A DNA stretch of 64,000 nucleotides from Linderina pennispora (lineage: Eukaryota > Kickxellomycota > Kickxellomycetes > Kickxellales > Kickxellaceae), in assembly GCF_002104995.1 (NCBI RefSeq), contig NW_024468279.1, forward strand, positions 1 through 64,000. Reading direction: 5' to 3'. The translations under genes and the position numbers were made by a program. The notes below the pieces were generated by a model. That model saw only the letters and a program-made list of their open reading frames with translations. It made no database searches and was not told where the DNA came from. Each line of letters starts with the position of its first letter. Position 1 is the stretch's first letter. Positions 28,986 to 40,818 of this stretch are shown piece by piece.

Positions 28986-30263
28986 ATGCTTATCAAGTAC
29001 TTCACGGTTACCGTCGTTGCTGTGCTCGCCACCGCCAACCCCCTGGGCCTGACTGTCGACAGCTCCGCACCCCTGCTGGCCAGCTATGAGTCCGAGGTCA
29101 TCCCCGACAGCTACATTGTCGTTTTCAAGGACGATGTCGCCCCGAGCAAGCAGGCGTTCCAGAGCCACTTCACCTGGCTGACCAGCGATATCCAGGCCGC
29201 CAACGCACTCTCTCCGTCCAACCACGAGGCCAACAAGATCAACCACGTCTACGAGGACGCCATCGTTGGCTACTCTGGCCGCTTCCAGCCGGAGATCCTC
29301 GAGCGCATCCGCAAGTCGCCTGACGTCGCCTACGTCGAGAAGGACTCGATGGTCTATGCCTCCGACGTTGCGCACCAGACGAACGCCCCCTGGGGACTGT
29401 CACGCATCTCGCACCGCGAGCAGCTCACCTTTGGCACCTATGGCAAATACGATTACGACGGGAAGGCTGGCGAAGGCGTGACTGTCTACGTCGTCGACAC
29501 CGGTGTCAACATTGACCACGTTGACCTGGAGGGCCGTGCCCGCTGGGGCAAGACTATTCCACTGAACGATATCGACAAGGACGGCAACGGCCACGGCTCG
29601 CACGTCGCAGGCACCATCGCCGGCAAGCGCTTCGGTGTCGCCAAGAAGGCCAACGTTGTTGCAGTCAAGGTCCTCGGCACCAACGGCTCTGGCTCCATGT
29701 CTGATGTCGTCAAGGGCGTCGAGTTCACCGTTACTGAGCACCGCAAGGAGCTGGCCAGTGCCAAGAGGGCCGGAAAGACCCACAAGGGCAGTGTCGCCAA
29801 CATGAGTCTGGGCGGTGGCCTCAGCCGTGCCCTCAACCTCGCTGTTGATGCTGCTGTTCGTGCTGGCGTCCACTACGCCGTTGCTGCCGGAAACGACAAC
29901 CGTGATGCCTGCCAGTACTCACCCGCCAGCTCGCCCAACGCTATCACTGTCGGTGCCTCGTCGGTCAGCGATGACCGCGCATGGTTCTCCAACTACGGCA
30001 AGTGTGTCGACGTCTTTGGCCCTGGCCTCAACATCCAGTCCATCTGGATTGGCAGCAAGTACGCCACCAACACTATCTCCGGTACCTCGATGGCCAGCCC
30101 ACACGTTGCTGGCCTTGCTGCTTACCTGCTGTCGCTTGAGGATGCCCCGCTGACTGGCGAGGAGCTCAAGTCCAAGATCCGCAGCCTGTCGACTCGCGGT
30201 GTCCTGAAGGAGATTGGTGACCAGTCTCCGAACCTGCTCATCTTCAACGGCGTCTCCAAGTAA
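28986..30263 (+). CDS. Secreted subtilisin-like serine protease (S8, proteinase K/cerevisin type)
   Basis: A 425-residue preproprotease. The signal peptide is about residues 1-18. The I9 propeptide (about 36-122, DSYIVVFKDDVAP to YVEKDSM) acts as folding chaperone and inhibitor. The mature enzyme starts near TNAPWGLSRISHR. The catalytic triad is Asp 171 (VVDTGVN), His 203 (GHGSHVAGT) and Ser 368 (GTSMASPHVAG), and the oxyanion Asn lies in AAGNDN. All key residues are intact, so it should be active, either vacuolar like cerevisin or secreted. It has no C-terminal anchor. It borders the transposon nest, whose AT-rich DNA begins about 100 bp past the stop. Confidence 0.93.
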   Translation: MLIKYFTVTVVAVLATANPLGLTVDSSAPLLASYESEVIPDSYIVVFKDDVAPSKQAFQSHFTWLTSDIQAANALSPSNHEANKINHVYEDAIVGYSGRFQPEILERIRKSPDVAYVEKDSMVYASDVAHQTNAPWGLSRISHREQLTFGTYGKYDYDGKAGEGVTVYVVDTGVNIDHVDLEGRARWGKTIPLNDIDKDGNGHGSHVAGTIAGKRFGVAKKANVVAVKVLGTNGSGSMSDVVKGVEFTVTEHRKELASAKRAGKTHKGSVANMSLGGGLSRALNLAVDAAVRAGVHYAVAAGNDNRDACQYSPASSPNAITVGASSVSDDRAWFSNYGKCVDVFGPGLNIQSIWIGSKYATNTISGTSMASPHVAGLAAYLLSLEDAPLTGEELKSKIRSLSTRGVLKEIGDQSPNLLIFNGVSK

Positions 30264-30818
30264 GCTGTGCAAGCGCTTCCTAGAGCCTGTGTAGTGTCTG
30301 GTGTCCAATCTCTCTTCACACTCAAATATTCACCAATTACGCAATACCACTTTTTACATTGCCAGCTTTTGCTCTGCGCTGTGCGCCACTTTTGTGCAAA
30401 TATTCTCACACTCTATTCAGCTGATGCGGTGCTTTTATGTCACCATGGGAATTAGGATTTCCCATTTTGCAATTTTATGCACCAATGCCAGCATTGAGCA
30501 TTGGTACTATGCTCAGCAATACCATATTTAAAGGGGTAAAAAGATTGATGATTTTTGTCCAACAACGGCACCATCTGAAGTGGTCATTTTATAGTCAGTT
30601 CGAAAGGGTGTGATAGAAGCAATGACTTAGAGAAAAAGGAGAATAAAAGTCATAGTGGAAAGGAGATGAATTGCTATGACACCTATAAGGAATTGCAGAA
30701 GCAGATACTAGTAATTGCCAATATCTCCTGATCTGGAATAAGGAATACATTGAATACCTAATGTAGATAGGGAAACTAGTTTTCAATACCATATCATAAG
30801 TAGAACAAGATAACTTTT

Positions 30819-30871
30819 ATACTGGGTAGTAAAATTGAGTCACAAATATTTTTTTCAGCTTTTAGCTACTA
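30819..30871. repeat. Stray Tc1-like terminal repeat
   Basis: TACTGGGTAGTAAAATTGAG followed by TCACAAAT matches the terminus of the CACTGGGCTGC-type element at 34852. It stands alone directly outside the Tc1 copy starting at 30872, so an older element was interrupted or mostly lost here. Confidence 0.5.
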
Positions 30872-32453
30872 CACTGAGTGGCAAAATTGAGTCACAATAA
30901 TGAAAATCATCAGAAATATTTAATAATTTCTCATAGCGATATGCATTGCACTTGACAAAATTAATTCATGGTGCATACCATGCACTAATCTATTATATGT
31001 AGTTGTATGCCTATAACTCTCGAAATAATCGTGATATTGACTTTTTGAAAAATAAATTTTTGACTTAGTTTTGCTAGCAAAAATTTGTCAATTTATTTCT
31101 CAACAACTAGCATAGCCACCATAGTATTTTTTGACCGCAGCGATACACCCAGGCATCGAGTTCACTAGCCACAAATAAGCGGTTTCATTTACTTTCTCAT
31201 GTACAATTTCCTAGACCAATGCAACGTAGGTGCCAAAAACGATGATTTTTGGCCTTTATCAGATCATACTCATAGTGAAGCCCTATATGTGAGTAGCGCA
31301 TCGTATCTAGGGGACTACACTAATCATCATACAATAGAAACAGCTCACGCATCTAGTCAATTTATAACCCAAATTGCCATTTATGTAATGAAGACTATTT
31401 CAGACATAATCTTTGCACTCTCCTACTGCATATCCTAAGTATGTAATCAAGGTAAGTTATATACCATCATATGCACACTGATCAGCATGTCGCATCCCCC
31501 TCTACTAAGGAAGCAATAGCCACAGCTGTATGGAGATATACTACTCTAAACTCAGAATCTACTTTTGCTAATTTTCTTAGAATCTAGTTTTCCTCTCAAT
31601 GTTGGCAGAACAGATTATATTGATTAGGATTTTTCATTCCCACTGTCACCAGTAGGGCATGTACTTTGTATAGTAAGTATATTTGATTTGATCCATTATG
31701 TATTTGATTGGAAGGAGCTGCTTAAAGAAAGATTAAGAAAGTTGCAAAATTTGTGATTCAGATTAAATGGCTTATCATTAGGCACAGAGGTTACATATAG
31801 ATATCTCATAGTATAGAGCAGATAGCCACAGTAGTAACCTCTCTACCTATCTATATACTGATACTATAAAAAATCATGCTATAGAAATACATTGCTTCAA
31901 AGGAGAGCATAAGTGTAGTTGCACATCATTTATAGTTGATTACTCCTTCAGTGAACTAGCTATCAATCACATTTCTCTTCAGCATTGAATACTAGTCATG
32001 TGAATATCAATCACGCAATCAACATCTATAAGAGTGAGGGCAGTGCTGAAGTGTTGATCATTTCTTTCATATTTTTTTTTTTCTCATATTGAATACATGA
32101 TAGTACTATATGTAGTTGAGCAACATTGTGAATGAGATATTTATATAGAAGTGGGAGTGCAGCAGAGTTATGGGCAGAAATTTCACATCATTCAAAAAAA
32201 GATAAGGTATAGAAATAGCACTATGAAGCCAAAGTGAGTCAAAATTTTGCCTCTCAAATTTTTCTAGTTTTTTACTCTTGTATCGATATCATACGAAGTA
32301 CGATATTTAGAAAACATCTAACTTCATACGTTTATACTATGTTAAGCCCCATCCAACATATAATGAATAGAAGTATCTACATCATCTGATGATGAAGATA
32401 TAGCATCAAAAAGTTGAAAAAAATTTTTTGTGACTCAATTTTGCTGCTCAGTG
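30872..32453 (-). mobile_element. Tc1-like element, copy A (non-coding, decayed)
   Basis: 1,582 bp bounded by inverted CACTGAGTGGCAAAATTGAG termini and flanked by TA on both sides. Reading the minus strand, the right part still encodes the Tc1 transposase C-terminus (LVNSMPG.IAAVKK...GG.A). The rest is full of stops. Nearly identical to copy D, in opposite orientation. Non-autonomous. Confidence 0.85.
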
Positions 32454-34851
32454 TATCCAGTCCACTGCACCATATCTGATGTCTGTGATATCTTTTGTAG
32501 CTCTTCTATCTCTGTGTTAAGATTTGGGGGATGAGGTAGATATCTAGACTGATCAACATTGACATATTCATGACTTGCGGGAGCATAAGGATATCATTCA
32601 CCCAGTCATGGTCCATAGGTTCTCAGTTTCACATTCTCTTGACTCAGTCTCTATAGCTGAATTACTAGGATGTGGTTATGCCTGTAATTGAGGTGATTCC
32701 ACAGTATAGTTATCAGTGGTGTGCATAGGTTCTGACTTAACAGTCCTAGTCTGAGAGATACCCTGTACTAGTACACTATCCAAATTATTTTCTGCTAGTA
32801 AGTGATGTACAATTCTGTGATACCTTCTCTTCATGATAGTGTGATTCCTTGAATACACTGAGCGGCAAAATTGAGTCACAAAAAAAATTTTCAACTTGTA
32901 CTTACTTTATCATCGTCATCAGATAACGTAGATACTTCTATTCATTATATGTTGGATGGGGCTTGGCATAGTATAAACGTATGACATTAGATGTTCTTTA
33001 AACATCGTACTTCGTATGATATCGATTCAAGAGTAAAAAACTAGAAAAATTTGAGAGGCAAAAATTTGACTCACTTTGGCTTCATAGTGCTATTTCTATA
33101 CCCTATCATTGTTTGAATGGTGTGAAATCACTACCTATAACTCTTCTGCACTCGCTCTTCAATATTAACATCTCATTCATAACGTTTCTTTACTACACGT
33201 AGTACTATCATGTATTCAATATGCAAAGAAAAATTATGAAGGAAATGATCAACGCTTCAGCGCTGCCATCACTCTTATGGATGTTGATTGCATTGTTGAT
33301 ATTCGCGTGATTAGTACTCAACGATGACAAGAAATGAGTTTGATAGCTAGTTCACTGAGGGAGTAATCAACTATAAATGATGCACAACTACACTTATGCT
33401 CTCTATTGAAGCAATGTAATTCTATGACATGATTTTTTATAGTAACAATATGTAGATAGGTAGAGAGGATACTACTGTGGCCATCTGCTCTATACTATGA
33501 GATATCCATATGTAACCTCTGTGCCTAATGATAAGCCATTTAATCTGAATCTCAAATTTTACAACTTTCTTGATCCTTCTTTAAGCAGCTCCTTCCGATC
33601 AAATACACAATAGATCAAATCAAATATACTTGCTATACAAAGCACATGCCCCACAGGTGACACTGAGAATGAAATATCTGAATGAATATACTCTATTCTG
33701 CCAAAAATAAAAAGAAAACCAGAATCTATGAACAATAGAAAAAGTAGATTCTGAGTTTAGAGCAGTGTATCTCTATACAGCTAAGGCTATTGCTTCCTTA
33801 GTAGAGGGGGATGTGACATACTGATCAGTATATATATGATGATATAAAACTTACCTTGATTACATACCTATGATAAGCAGTAGGAGAGTGCAAAGATTAT
33901 GTCCAAAGTATTCATCATCACATAAATGGCAAATTAGGCTACCAGTTGGCTAGATATGAATACTGTTTCTACTGTATGATGATCAGTGTAGTTCCCTAGA
34001 TATGATGCGCTACTCACATATAGGGCTTCATTATGAGTATGATCTGATAAAGGCCAAAATTCATCGTTTTTGGCACCTACGTTGCATTGGTCTAGGAAAT
34101 TATATATACGTAAGTAAATGAAACCATTTATTCATGGGTAGTGAACTCGATGCCTGTGCATATCGCTGCAGTCAAAAAAACCTATGGTGTCTATGCTAGT
34201 TAGTGAGAAAAAAATCGACGAATTTTGTGAGCAAAACTGAGTCAAAAATTTATATTTTTAAAAAGTCAATTTCTCGCTTATTTCAAGAGTGAAAAGCACA
34301 TAACTACATGAAATAGATTAGTGCATGACATACACCATGATTTAATTTTATCATATTCAATGAACGTCGTTTTGAGAAATTATTTAAGATTTTCGATGAT
34401 TTTGATTTTTGTGACTCAATTTTGCCGCTCAGTGTATATAGGATTTTCAAGGAGTGGAGGGGGAGCATTGCTCCTAGTACATCCAGCAATTGGACCAGCC
34501 TCAATGGCTCGTCTTCTCTCTTCTGCAGCACGAATTTGGTGTTTTTGGCATGTTCCTTAGGCAATTCCATCATTTGGAGAGGATTGCTCCTTCAAGTGAT
34601 GCGGTAGTCCTCTCCCAGTAATTTCTTGAGCATGAGTTTCCCTTGCAGGTACTATATTCATGGTGCCCTTGATAGTTGCTATTTATAGTTCAGAATTATG
34701 CCATTGACTGTGACTATTGGGAGAATGAACAGCAACAGAATTATCAGGAGTATATTCGATTAGAGTTTGTTCAGAATTATGTAAATATACACTATCCATC
34801 ACAGTGTCATTTTCAGAAGCTTCTTATATTGGGTTCATTATCTCTATTATA
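32454..34851 (-). pseudogene. Decayed coding remnant of unknown family, split by Tc1 copy B
   Basis: Minus-strand translation of 34435-34700 and 32460-32855 gives protein-like stretches (THAQEITGRGLPHHLKEQ; EERRRAIEAGPIAG; GISQTRTVKSEP) broken by stops. Tc1 copy B is inserted between them. The composition is reminiscent of retroelement polyprotein linker regions, but I find no catalytic motif and do not assign a family. Confidence 0.3.
32856..34434 (+). mobile_element. Tc1-like element, copy B (non-coding, decayed)
   Basis: 1,579 bp with CACTGAGCGGCAAAATTGAG termini and TA flanks. The transposase C-terminal tail (VNSMPVHIAAVKK) is on the plus strand near 34140-34195; the remainder is degenerate. 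Belongs to the same subfamily as copy E. Confidence 0.85.
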
Positions 34852-35132
34852 CACTGGGCTGCAAAATTGAGTCACAAAAATTTTTCTTCTGAAAATGTTT
34901 GATATCTGAAAAACAGTAATGCAATACCCTTGATAGTGGGGTATGCATATCACTTGCATGCGATGATGAGAATTATATAAGACCAATTTTGCTAGAATGT
35001 CGCACTCCTTAGAAATTACTATCTTTTGAAAAAGTAGTAATTTTTGGTAGTGGTCAATTTTGACCTTTCCTACTTTCGATTTTTAGTTATATACCCAAAA
35101 CAGCAATAGACAAATTCCAAATTTTAACCAAC

Positions 35133-36606
35133 ATGACAACAGCATTCTTTCTTCCACATCCATATCGCATTTCTATTCTAGCTATGCCTAAAAAGTTCCA
35201 ATCATCATATAAAAATCACATCGAATATCTTCTATCAAAACCCCTCTCAACTTGGCAAATTGCATTGGACACAGGAGTCTCCCAATCCACAGTATCACGT
35301 ATTGTGCGAGCACAGCGTAGCATATAGAGGAACTTCCATGCTGGTCGTAGTCGGCTGCTATCACCACATGATGAGACATACATATGTCGACTTGCTACTA
35401 CTGGTGCATATTCCACAGCAACACAGATCCGACAACAGCTGGCTCAATACTCTGGTATGCACATCTCAGTGTACACTATCAGATATGTACTATGTCACTA
35501 AGGGATTCGATATATGCATAGAATAAAAATCCTTCATCTGAAAGATCACCATCATAAGGATTGATACCAATTTGCTGAGGCCTTTGGGAGCTGGACAGAC
35601 ACTGATTGGAGCCAGGTAATTTGGTCAGATGAGACAAGAATATGCCTCAATGGAGCAGTTGGGTGTGAAAGATGCTTACATAAACCAGGCAGAGTCCTCC
35701 AGGATCACCACATTACCCCAACCCAAAAATACGGTAGAGGCAGGATCATGGTTTGGGGATGCATAGCTTCATGTGGCCCTGGCCAACTCTGCTGGCTTGA
35801 GGGGGGAATTGACACAGCGGTCTATGTGGGTATCCTGCAGGAGGAACTACTGCAAACAATTGAGATGTATGGGCTAGACAAGGGTGACATCATCTTCCAA
35901 CAGGACAATGCTTCATGCCATAGGAGGCCATTCACAAATATAAAAATTTAAAGAAATTAAATATCTATTAGCAGAATAACCAATTAACAAATATGAAATC
36001 AATTACTAGCAGTAGATAAATATTTTAAAATACAGAATGTTTAGCAGTGGCCAAAAAGATTCTAGCAACTAGATTAACAAAGAAACAAAGATGCCAAATA
36101 TGGTGCTTCTCCGAAACCCCCTTCGGCATCCTGAAAAATTTCAGTTGATACACAATTAATATGCTTCTACTGAGATAGAGGCTGCGTCCCGAGAAATCAA
36201 CTGAAATTTTTCAGGATGCCGAAGGGGGTTTCGGAGAAGCACCATATTTGGCATCTGAACAAGAAAACAAGAAAAATTTTAAGAATTATTAAATAGTTAA
36301 CAAACTCTGGCTGATCTCCATGTGGCTTCTAGGACAAGGAGGTGGTTTGCTGAGAACTCTATTTCAGTACTACTATGGCCAGCGCAGCAGTCCCCTGATC
36401 TCAACCCCATTGAGCATTTGTAGGACTCCATTAAGTATGAGATCTGCAATGGCCCAGAAATCAAAGATCTCAACACCCTCTGGGAGTGGGTCCAGGACAT
36501 CTGGTGTGAGCACGTAAATGAAACCATTTGCTCACAGCTGGTGAACTCGATGCCTGCGCATATCGCAGCAGTCAAAAAAGCCCATGGTGGCCATACCAGA
36601 TATTGA
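35133..36606 (+). pseudogene. Tc1/mariner transposase (DD34E), broken
   Basis: Pieces in order: a helix-turn-helix N-terminus (LSTWQIALDTGVSQSTVSRI), a GRxRLLS-type linker, the first Asp in VIWSDETRICLNG, GRIMVWGCI, the second Asp in FQQDNASCH, then after the inserted element SPDLNPIEHL with the catalytic Glu, and the tail NSMPAHIAAVKKAHGGHTRY-stop. It is inactivated by early stops and frameshifts between about 35325 and 35540, by a stop after PIEHL, and by the 397-bp insertion right after QDNASCH. Confidence 0.85.
35923..36319 (+). mobile_element. Hairpin element family 2, copy 1 (397 bp)
   Basis: Starts GGAGGCCATTCACAAATATA and ends TAACAAACTCTGGCTGATCTCC. It contains a perfect 60-bp inverted repeat (36090-36149 against 36196-36255) around a 46-nt loop. 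The arms include ccccttcggcatcctgaaaa. Inserted in the Tc1 transposase remnant between CAT-A and ATGTGG; simple joining restores a Tc1-like reading (H-N-V-A-S-R), so no target duplication is evident. Non-coding. Confidence 0.85.
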
Positions 36607-36784
36607 GCATTAAATTGTCGAATTATTGTGAGCAAAATTGAGTCATAAAAAATATTTTTAAATAGTCAATTTCTCAGTGATTTCTTGAGCAATGGACATA
36701 TAACAATGTGAGTTAAGGTTGGGTAATGCATTGATTATAAAATAAATTTATCATGAGGACCGCCCAACAATCTGAGTAGATATT

Positions 36785-37242
36785 GGGGTCATTCCTAGAC
36801 TTGCAAATTTTAGATGTTTGTAATTTAGTTAGTTAGATATTTGAATAATCATTTTCAGAACTATTTTCTACAACTAGATAATTTTGTCATAGATGTTTAT
36901 AATTATTGTGTCCAGAAGGTTTTTTGTGTATAATTGATTTTAAGAATACAAATATATTTTTGCCATTTCACCCAAACCGCCATCGGCATCTTGGAATAGA
37001 GTCAGTGAACATAATTTCCTTGTGGTTGCTTAGCCACATCTATTGAGATATTGACTTTTGTTGCCCAATGATAATTAACAACAAATGTTCAAATGTTTTT
37101 CTTTCTGGTTGAAATTTTGTTCACTGAAACTTTTCCAAGATGCCGATGGTGGTTTGGGTGAATTTTTATTTCACTGAAATTGCCAATAGTATAAACATGT
37201 ATAAATAATTGATGAGCAGATAACTCACTCTGAATGACCTCC
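36785..37242 (+). mobile_element. Hairpin element family 1, copy 1 (458 bp)
   Basis: Starts GGGGTCATTCCTAGACTTGC and ends ACTCTGAATGACCTCC. The central palindrome (about 36966-37163) has arms of about 45 bp with accgccatcggcatcttgga and a 100-nt loop. The loop runs in the opposite sense to that of copies 2 and 3. Its 3' end abuts initiator-like coding sequence in frame; its 5' end abuts the truncated Tc1 copy C. Confidence 0.85.
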
Positions 37243-37939
37243 ATCACAATGGATTGTATGAATATCTCATCTGGAAATATTATCTATAAATACCTTTTAG
37301 AAAGAGGAGTTGAAAAGAAAGATGTTGTAGATGATTTACGCAAGTCTGACTCTAACTGTATTAGCTGGTTTACAAAGAAAGGAGATGTTAAAGTTAAGAA
37401 CAAAATTTGCAACAAGTTCATTCAGCTTCTTGAGAGTGGTGAAGTTCGTAATCCTCTTAGTTCCAAACTTTCTGAATTTGTAATGCCAACTTTGCACAAC
37501 TATGGAGAAACAGTATATGCTTGCAGAAACTCTGGCTTGACTAGGATAGAACTAACTGTACATTCTTCTCAGATGCAAACAGTTGAATGGAATAGTAGCT
37601 TGCTTCTTAACACAGTTCAATTCATGAATGAATGCAGAACATTTGCAACTTCTTATGAAAAGCAGTGGATAGCACTTGTTGATAAAGTTAGTAGTTGTTA
37701 TACAGTTTGTATTTATGTGAGACAACAGCATACTCTAGCATATTGTCATTGGTTTAATTCTATCACAGTAAAGAAGCAGGTAATTATTAAGAAGTTAAAC
37801 AAGAATGATGATCTAATGGTAGTTGTTGCTAATCTCTCATTCAACAATAGACATACACTTTATCAAATATATGATTCACTTGAGAGTGGTCTTGAAATAG
37901 AAAAAGTTCTTAGAAGAGTTGATGAGAACATAACTATTA

Positions 37940-39520
37940 CACTGAGCGGCAAAATTGAGTCACAAAAAATTTTTTTCAACTTTTTGATGCTATATCTTCA
38001 TCATCAGATGATGTAGATACTTCTATTCATTATATGTTGGATGGGGCTTGGCATAGTATAAACGTATGACATTAGATGTTCTTTAAACATCGTACTTCGT
38101 ATGATATCGATACAAGAGTAAAAAACTAGAAAAATTTGAGAGGCAAAATTTTGACTCACTTTGGCTTCATAGTGCTATTTCTATACCTTATCTTTTTTTG
38201 AATGATGTGAAATTTCTGCCCATAACTCTGCTGCACTCCCACTTCTATATAAATATCTCATTCACAATGTTGCTCAACTACATATAGTACTATCATGTAT
38301 TCAATATGAGAAAAAAAAAATATGAAAGAAATGATCAACACTTCAGCACTGCCCTCACTCTTATAGATGTTGATTGCGTGATTGATATTCACATGACTAG
38401 TATTCAATGCTGAAGAGAAATGTGATTGATAGCTAGTTCACTGAAGGAGTAATCAACTATAAATGATGTGCAACTACACTTATGCTCTCCTTTGAAGCAA
38501 TGTATTTCTATAGCATGATTTTTTATAGTATCAGTATATAGATAGGTAGAGAGGTTACTACTGTGGCTATCTGCTCTATACTATGAGATATCTATATGTA
38601 ACCTCTGTGCCTAATGATAAGCCATTTAATCTGAATCACAAATTTTGCAACTTTCTTAATCTTTCTTTAAGCAGCTCCTTCCAATCAAATACATAATGGA
38701 TCAAATCAAATATACTTACTATACAAAGTACATGCCCTACTGGTGACAGTGGGAATGAAAAATCCTAATCAATATAATCTGTTCTGCCAACATTGAGAGG
38801 AAAACTAGATTCTAAGAAAATTAGCAAAAGTAGATTCTGAGTTTAGAGTAGTATATCTCCATACAGCTGTGGCTATTGCTTCCTTAGTAGAGGGGGATGC
38901 GACATGCTGATCAGTGTGCATATGATGGTATATAACTTACCTTGATTACATACTTAGGATATGCAGTAGGAGAGTGCAAAGATTATGTCTGAAATAGTCT
39001 TCATTACATAAATGGCAATTTGGGTTATAAATTGACTAGATGCGTGAGCTGTTTCTATTGTATGATGATTAGTGTAGTCCCCTAGATACGATGCGCTACT
39101 CACATATAGGGCTTCACTATGAGTATGATCTGATAAAGGCCAAAATTCATCGTTTTTGGCACCTATGTTGCATTGGTCTAGGAAATTGTACATGAGAAAG
39201 TAAATGAAACTGCTTATTCGTGGCTAGTGAACTCGATGCCTGGGCGTATCGCTGCAGTCAAAAAATCCTATGGTGGCTATGCTAGTTGTTGAGAAATAAA
39301 TTGACAAATTTTTGCTAGCAAAACTAAGTCAAAAATTTATTTTTCAAAAAGTCAATATCACGATTATTTCGAGAGTTATAGGCATACAACTACATATAAT
39401 AGATTAGTGCATGGTATGCACCATGAATTAATTTTGTCAAGTGCAATGCATATCGATATGAGAAATTATTAAAAATTTCTGGTGATTTTCATTTTTGTGA
39501 CTCAATTTTGCCGCTCAGTG
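37940..39520 (+). mobile_element. Tc1-like element, copy D, inside the initiator-like gene
   Basis: 1,581 bp with CACTGAGCGGCAAAATTGAG termini and exact TA duplication (37938-37939 and 39521-39522). The transposase tail is visible on the plus strand near 39225-39290, with an in-frame stop just upstream (TAG in place of CAG relative to copy C). Nearly identical to copy A. Confidence 0.9.
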
Positions 39521-39567
39521 TATTCCAAGTCAGAGAAACTCCTTCTGGTCAACTTATCCTACAACTA

Positions 39568-40030
39568 GGGGGGGTCATTCCTGGACTTGTAAATTTTAAT
39601 AAATTACAATTTTGTTAGATAGCTATTTGAATAATCACTTTCAGAACTATTTTTTGCTAGTAATTATTTTTTTCATAGATATTATTTGTTATTGTGTCCT
39701 GAATGTTTTTGTGTGTATAATTGATTTTAAAAATACAAATTTTTTTTTGCCATTTCACCCAAACCGCCATTGGCATCTTGGAAAAGTTTCAGTGAACATA
39801 ATTTCAACCAGAAAGAAAAACAGTTGAACATTTGTTGTTAATTATCATTGGGCAACAAAAGTCAATATCTCAATAGATGTGGCTAAGCAACCACAAGGAA
39901 ATTATGTTCACTGAAACTTTTCCAAGATGCCGATGGCGGTTTGGGTGAAATATTTATTTCACTGAAATTGCCAATAGTTTCAACATGTAAAAATAATTGT
40001 TGTGCAGATAACAAACTCTGAATGATCTCC
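39568..40030 (+). mobile_element. Hairpin element family 1, copy 2 (463 bp)
   Basis: Begins with a G run then TCATTCCTGGACTTG and ends AACTCTGAATGATCTCC. The palindrome lies at about 39755-39950. It is inserted in the initiator-like gene between codons equivalent to SFW and QQHTF of the homologue. At most one base (A) is duplicated at the junction. The loop is oriented as in copy 3 and opposite to copy 1. Confidence 0.85.
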
Positions 40031-40527
40031 AAGCAGTATCACACTTTTGAAGAGATGGGATTAGTTAACTATAAAGGAATGCATATTAGTTGGATAGACA
40101 GCAAACAAGTAAAGAGTAAGATATGTCTATCAGAAATGTCAGAGGTTGAATATTCTGCAGATGAGGAAAACATCAATGCACTAACAACAGCAATAGATAA
40201 TATCACACTTGATGAAACTAGCCATATATTTATCAAAGAGAATACAGATCTGAAACCTTCCTTGTATAGAGTTGCTTACAATGTTCTTCTGTTAGGTGAT
40301 GAATTTATAGTTACACATTATGCACTCCATACTTTCAGAGGACATTCATACTTCTATATTGATATTCATATTAAAGGGAGAGATAAACAGCCAACTCTTA
40401 TTAAGACACCAGCTGAGAGTTCTATTGGAAAAGTAATTTCTCAACAGTTAAGAGAATCAAAGTAACAAATACATCTGAGAGTTGTAAGTATGGGATATAG
40501 AACAATCACAGTGGAATAGCAGCCATT

Positions 40528-40767
40528 TTAAAACATAGTATAAGCAACTATTCTCTCCATATCTCTATGGAAAGTTTGACAAACATCATACACATGTTCA
40601 ACCCTTACCTCATAATCAGTAGCAATATGTTGGATCCAATTACGCACTTGTATTGCTAGGTCATCACTCATATCAAAGTCATGAATAAGTAGCAGAGTAA
40701 GCATATCTCTTTCTTCCTCACACATCTCAGCTAAATGTTGCTTGAAGAAGTTCTGGAATGATCCCAT
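40528..40767 (-). CDS. 79-residue element protein, copy 1
   Basis: Unknown family. Begins MGSFQNFFKQHLAEM and ends VAYTMF; acidic, probably all-helical, with a conserved core of E-x-E-R, DFDMS, R-x-W-I, HVYDVC and DME. It aligns without gaps with the 79-residue protein at 42587-42826 (33 of 79 identical by my count), which argues for real coding. Its 3' end faces the 3' end of the initiator-like gene (62 bp apart). Its start diverges from the DDE transposase start about 50 bp away, so the two could share a promoter. Function unknown. Confidence 0.65.
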   Translation of the reverse strand: MGSFQNFFKQHLAEMCEEERDMLTLLLIHDFDMSDDLAIQVRNWIQHIATDYEVRVEHVYDVCQTFHRDMERIVAYTMF

Positions 40768-40818
40768 TTTCTAAAATTGATAAAAGTTGAAATTTTTATT
40801 TATGACTACCTCACTCAG

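Larger units (their letters stand above)
34852..36784 (+). mobile_element. Tc1-like element, copy C (CACTGGGCTGC subfamily), interrupted
   Basis: The left terminus CACTGGGCTGCAAAATTGAG is at 34852 after TA. The right end is lost where a 458-bp hairpin element begins at 36785. A 397-bp hairpin element sits inside at 35923-36319. This copy carries the best-preserved Tc1 transposase remnant of the window. Confidence 0.75.
37243..40465 (+). pseudogene. Replication-initiator-like protein, copy 1, interrupted twice
   Basis: Coding blocks at 37243-37937, 39523-39567 and 40031-40465 together match about residues 130-570 of the 44.4-46.0 kb homologue. Block 1 starts ITMDCMNISS, contains NCISWFT, then VKNKICNKFIQLLESGEV and RIELTVHS. 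The centre has CRTFATSYEKQWIALVD. The last block begins KQYHTFEEMGLVNY and ends ISQQLRESK-stop. Interruptions are a Tc1 element (37940-39520) with TA duplication and a 463-bp hairpin element. Removing the Tc1 copy and one TA restores the frame exactly (I-T-I-I-P-S-Q-R-N). The residue aligned with Tyr in the homologue's KLYNKF is Cys here. The N-terminal third is missing. The family resemblance to rolling-circle initiators (Rep_trans / gpII-like) is inferred from motif order only. Confidence 0.65.

Noticed and set aside
31199-31438. 79-codon frame starting MYNFLDQCN, repeated at 39193-38954 and 47149-46910
   Set aside because: It lies antisense to the decayed Tc1 transposase C-terminal region and is shared only because the element copies are near-identical. 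In copies B and E it is broken. Same length as the real 79-residue family is coincidence; no sequence similarity.
39568-40030. Hairpin elements as spliceosomal introns (introners)
   Set aside because: No GT...AG pair at the element limits in either family, and two copies lie outside reading frames.
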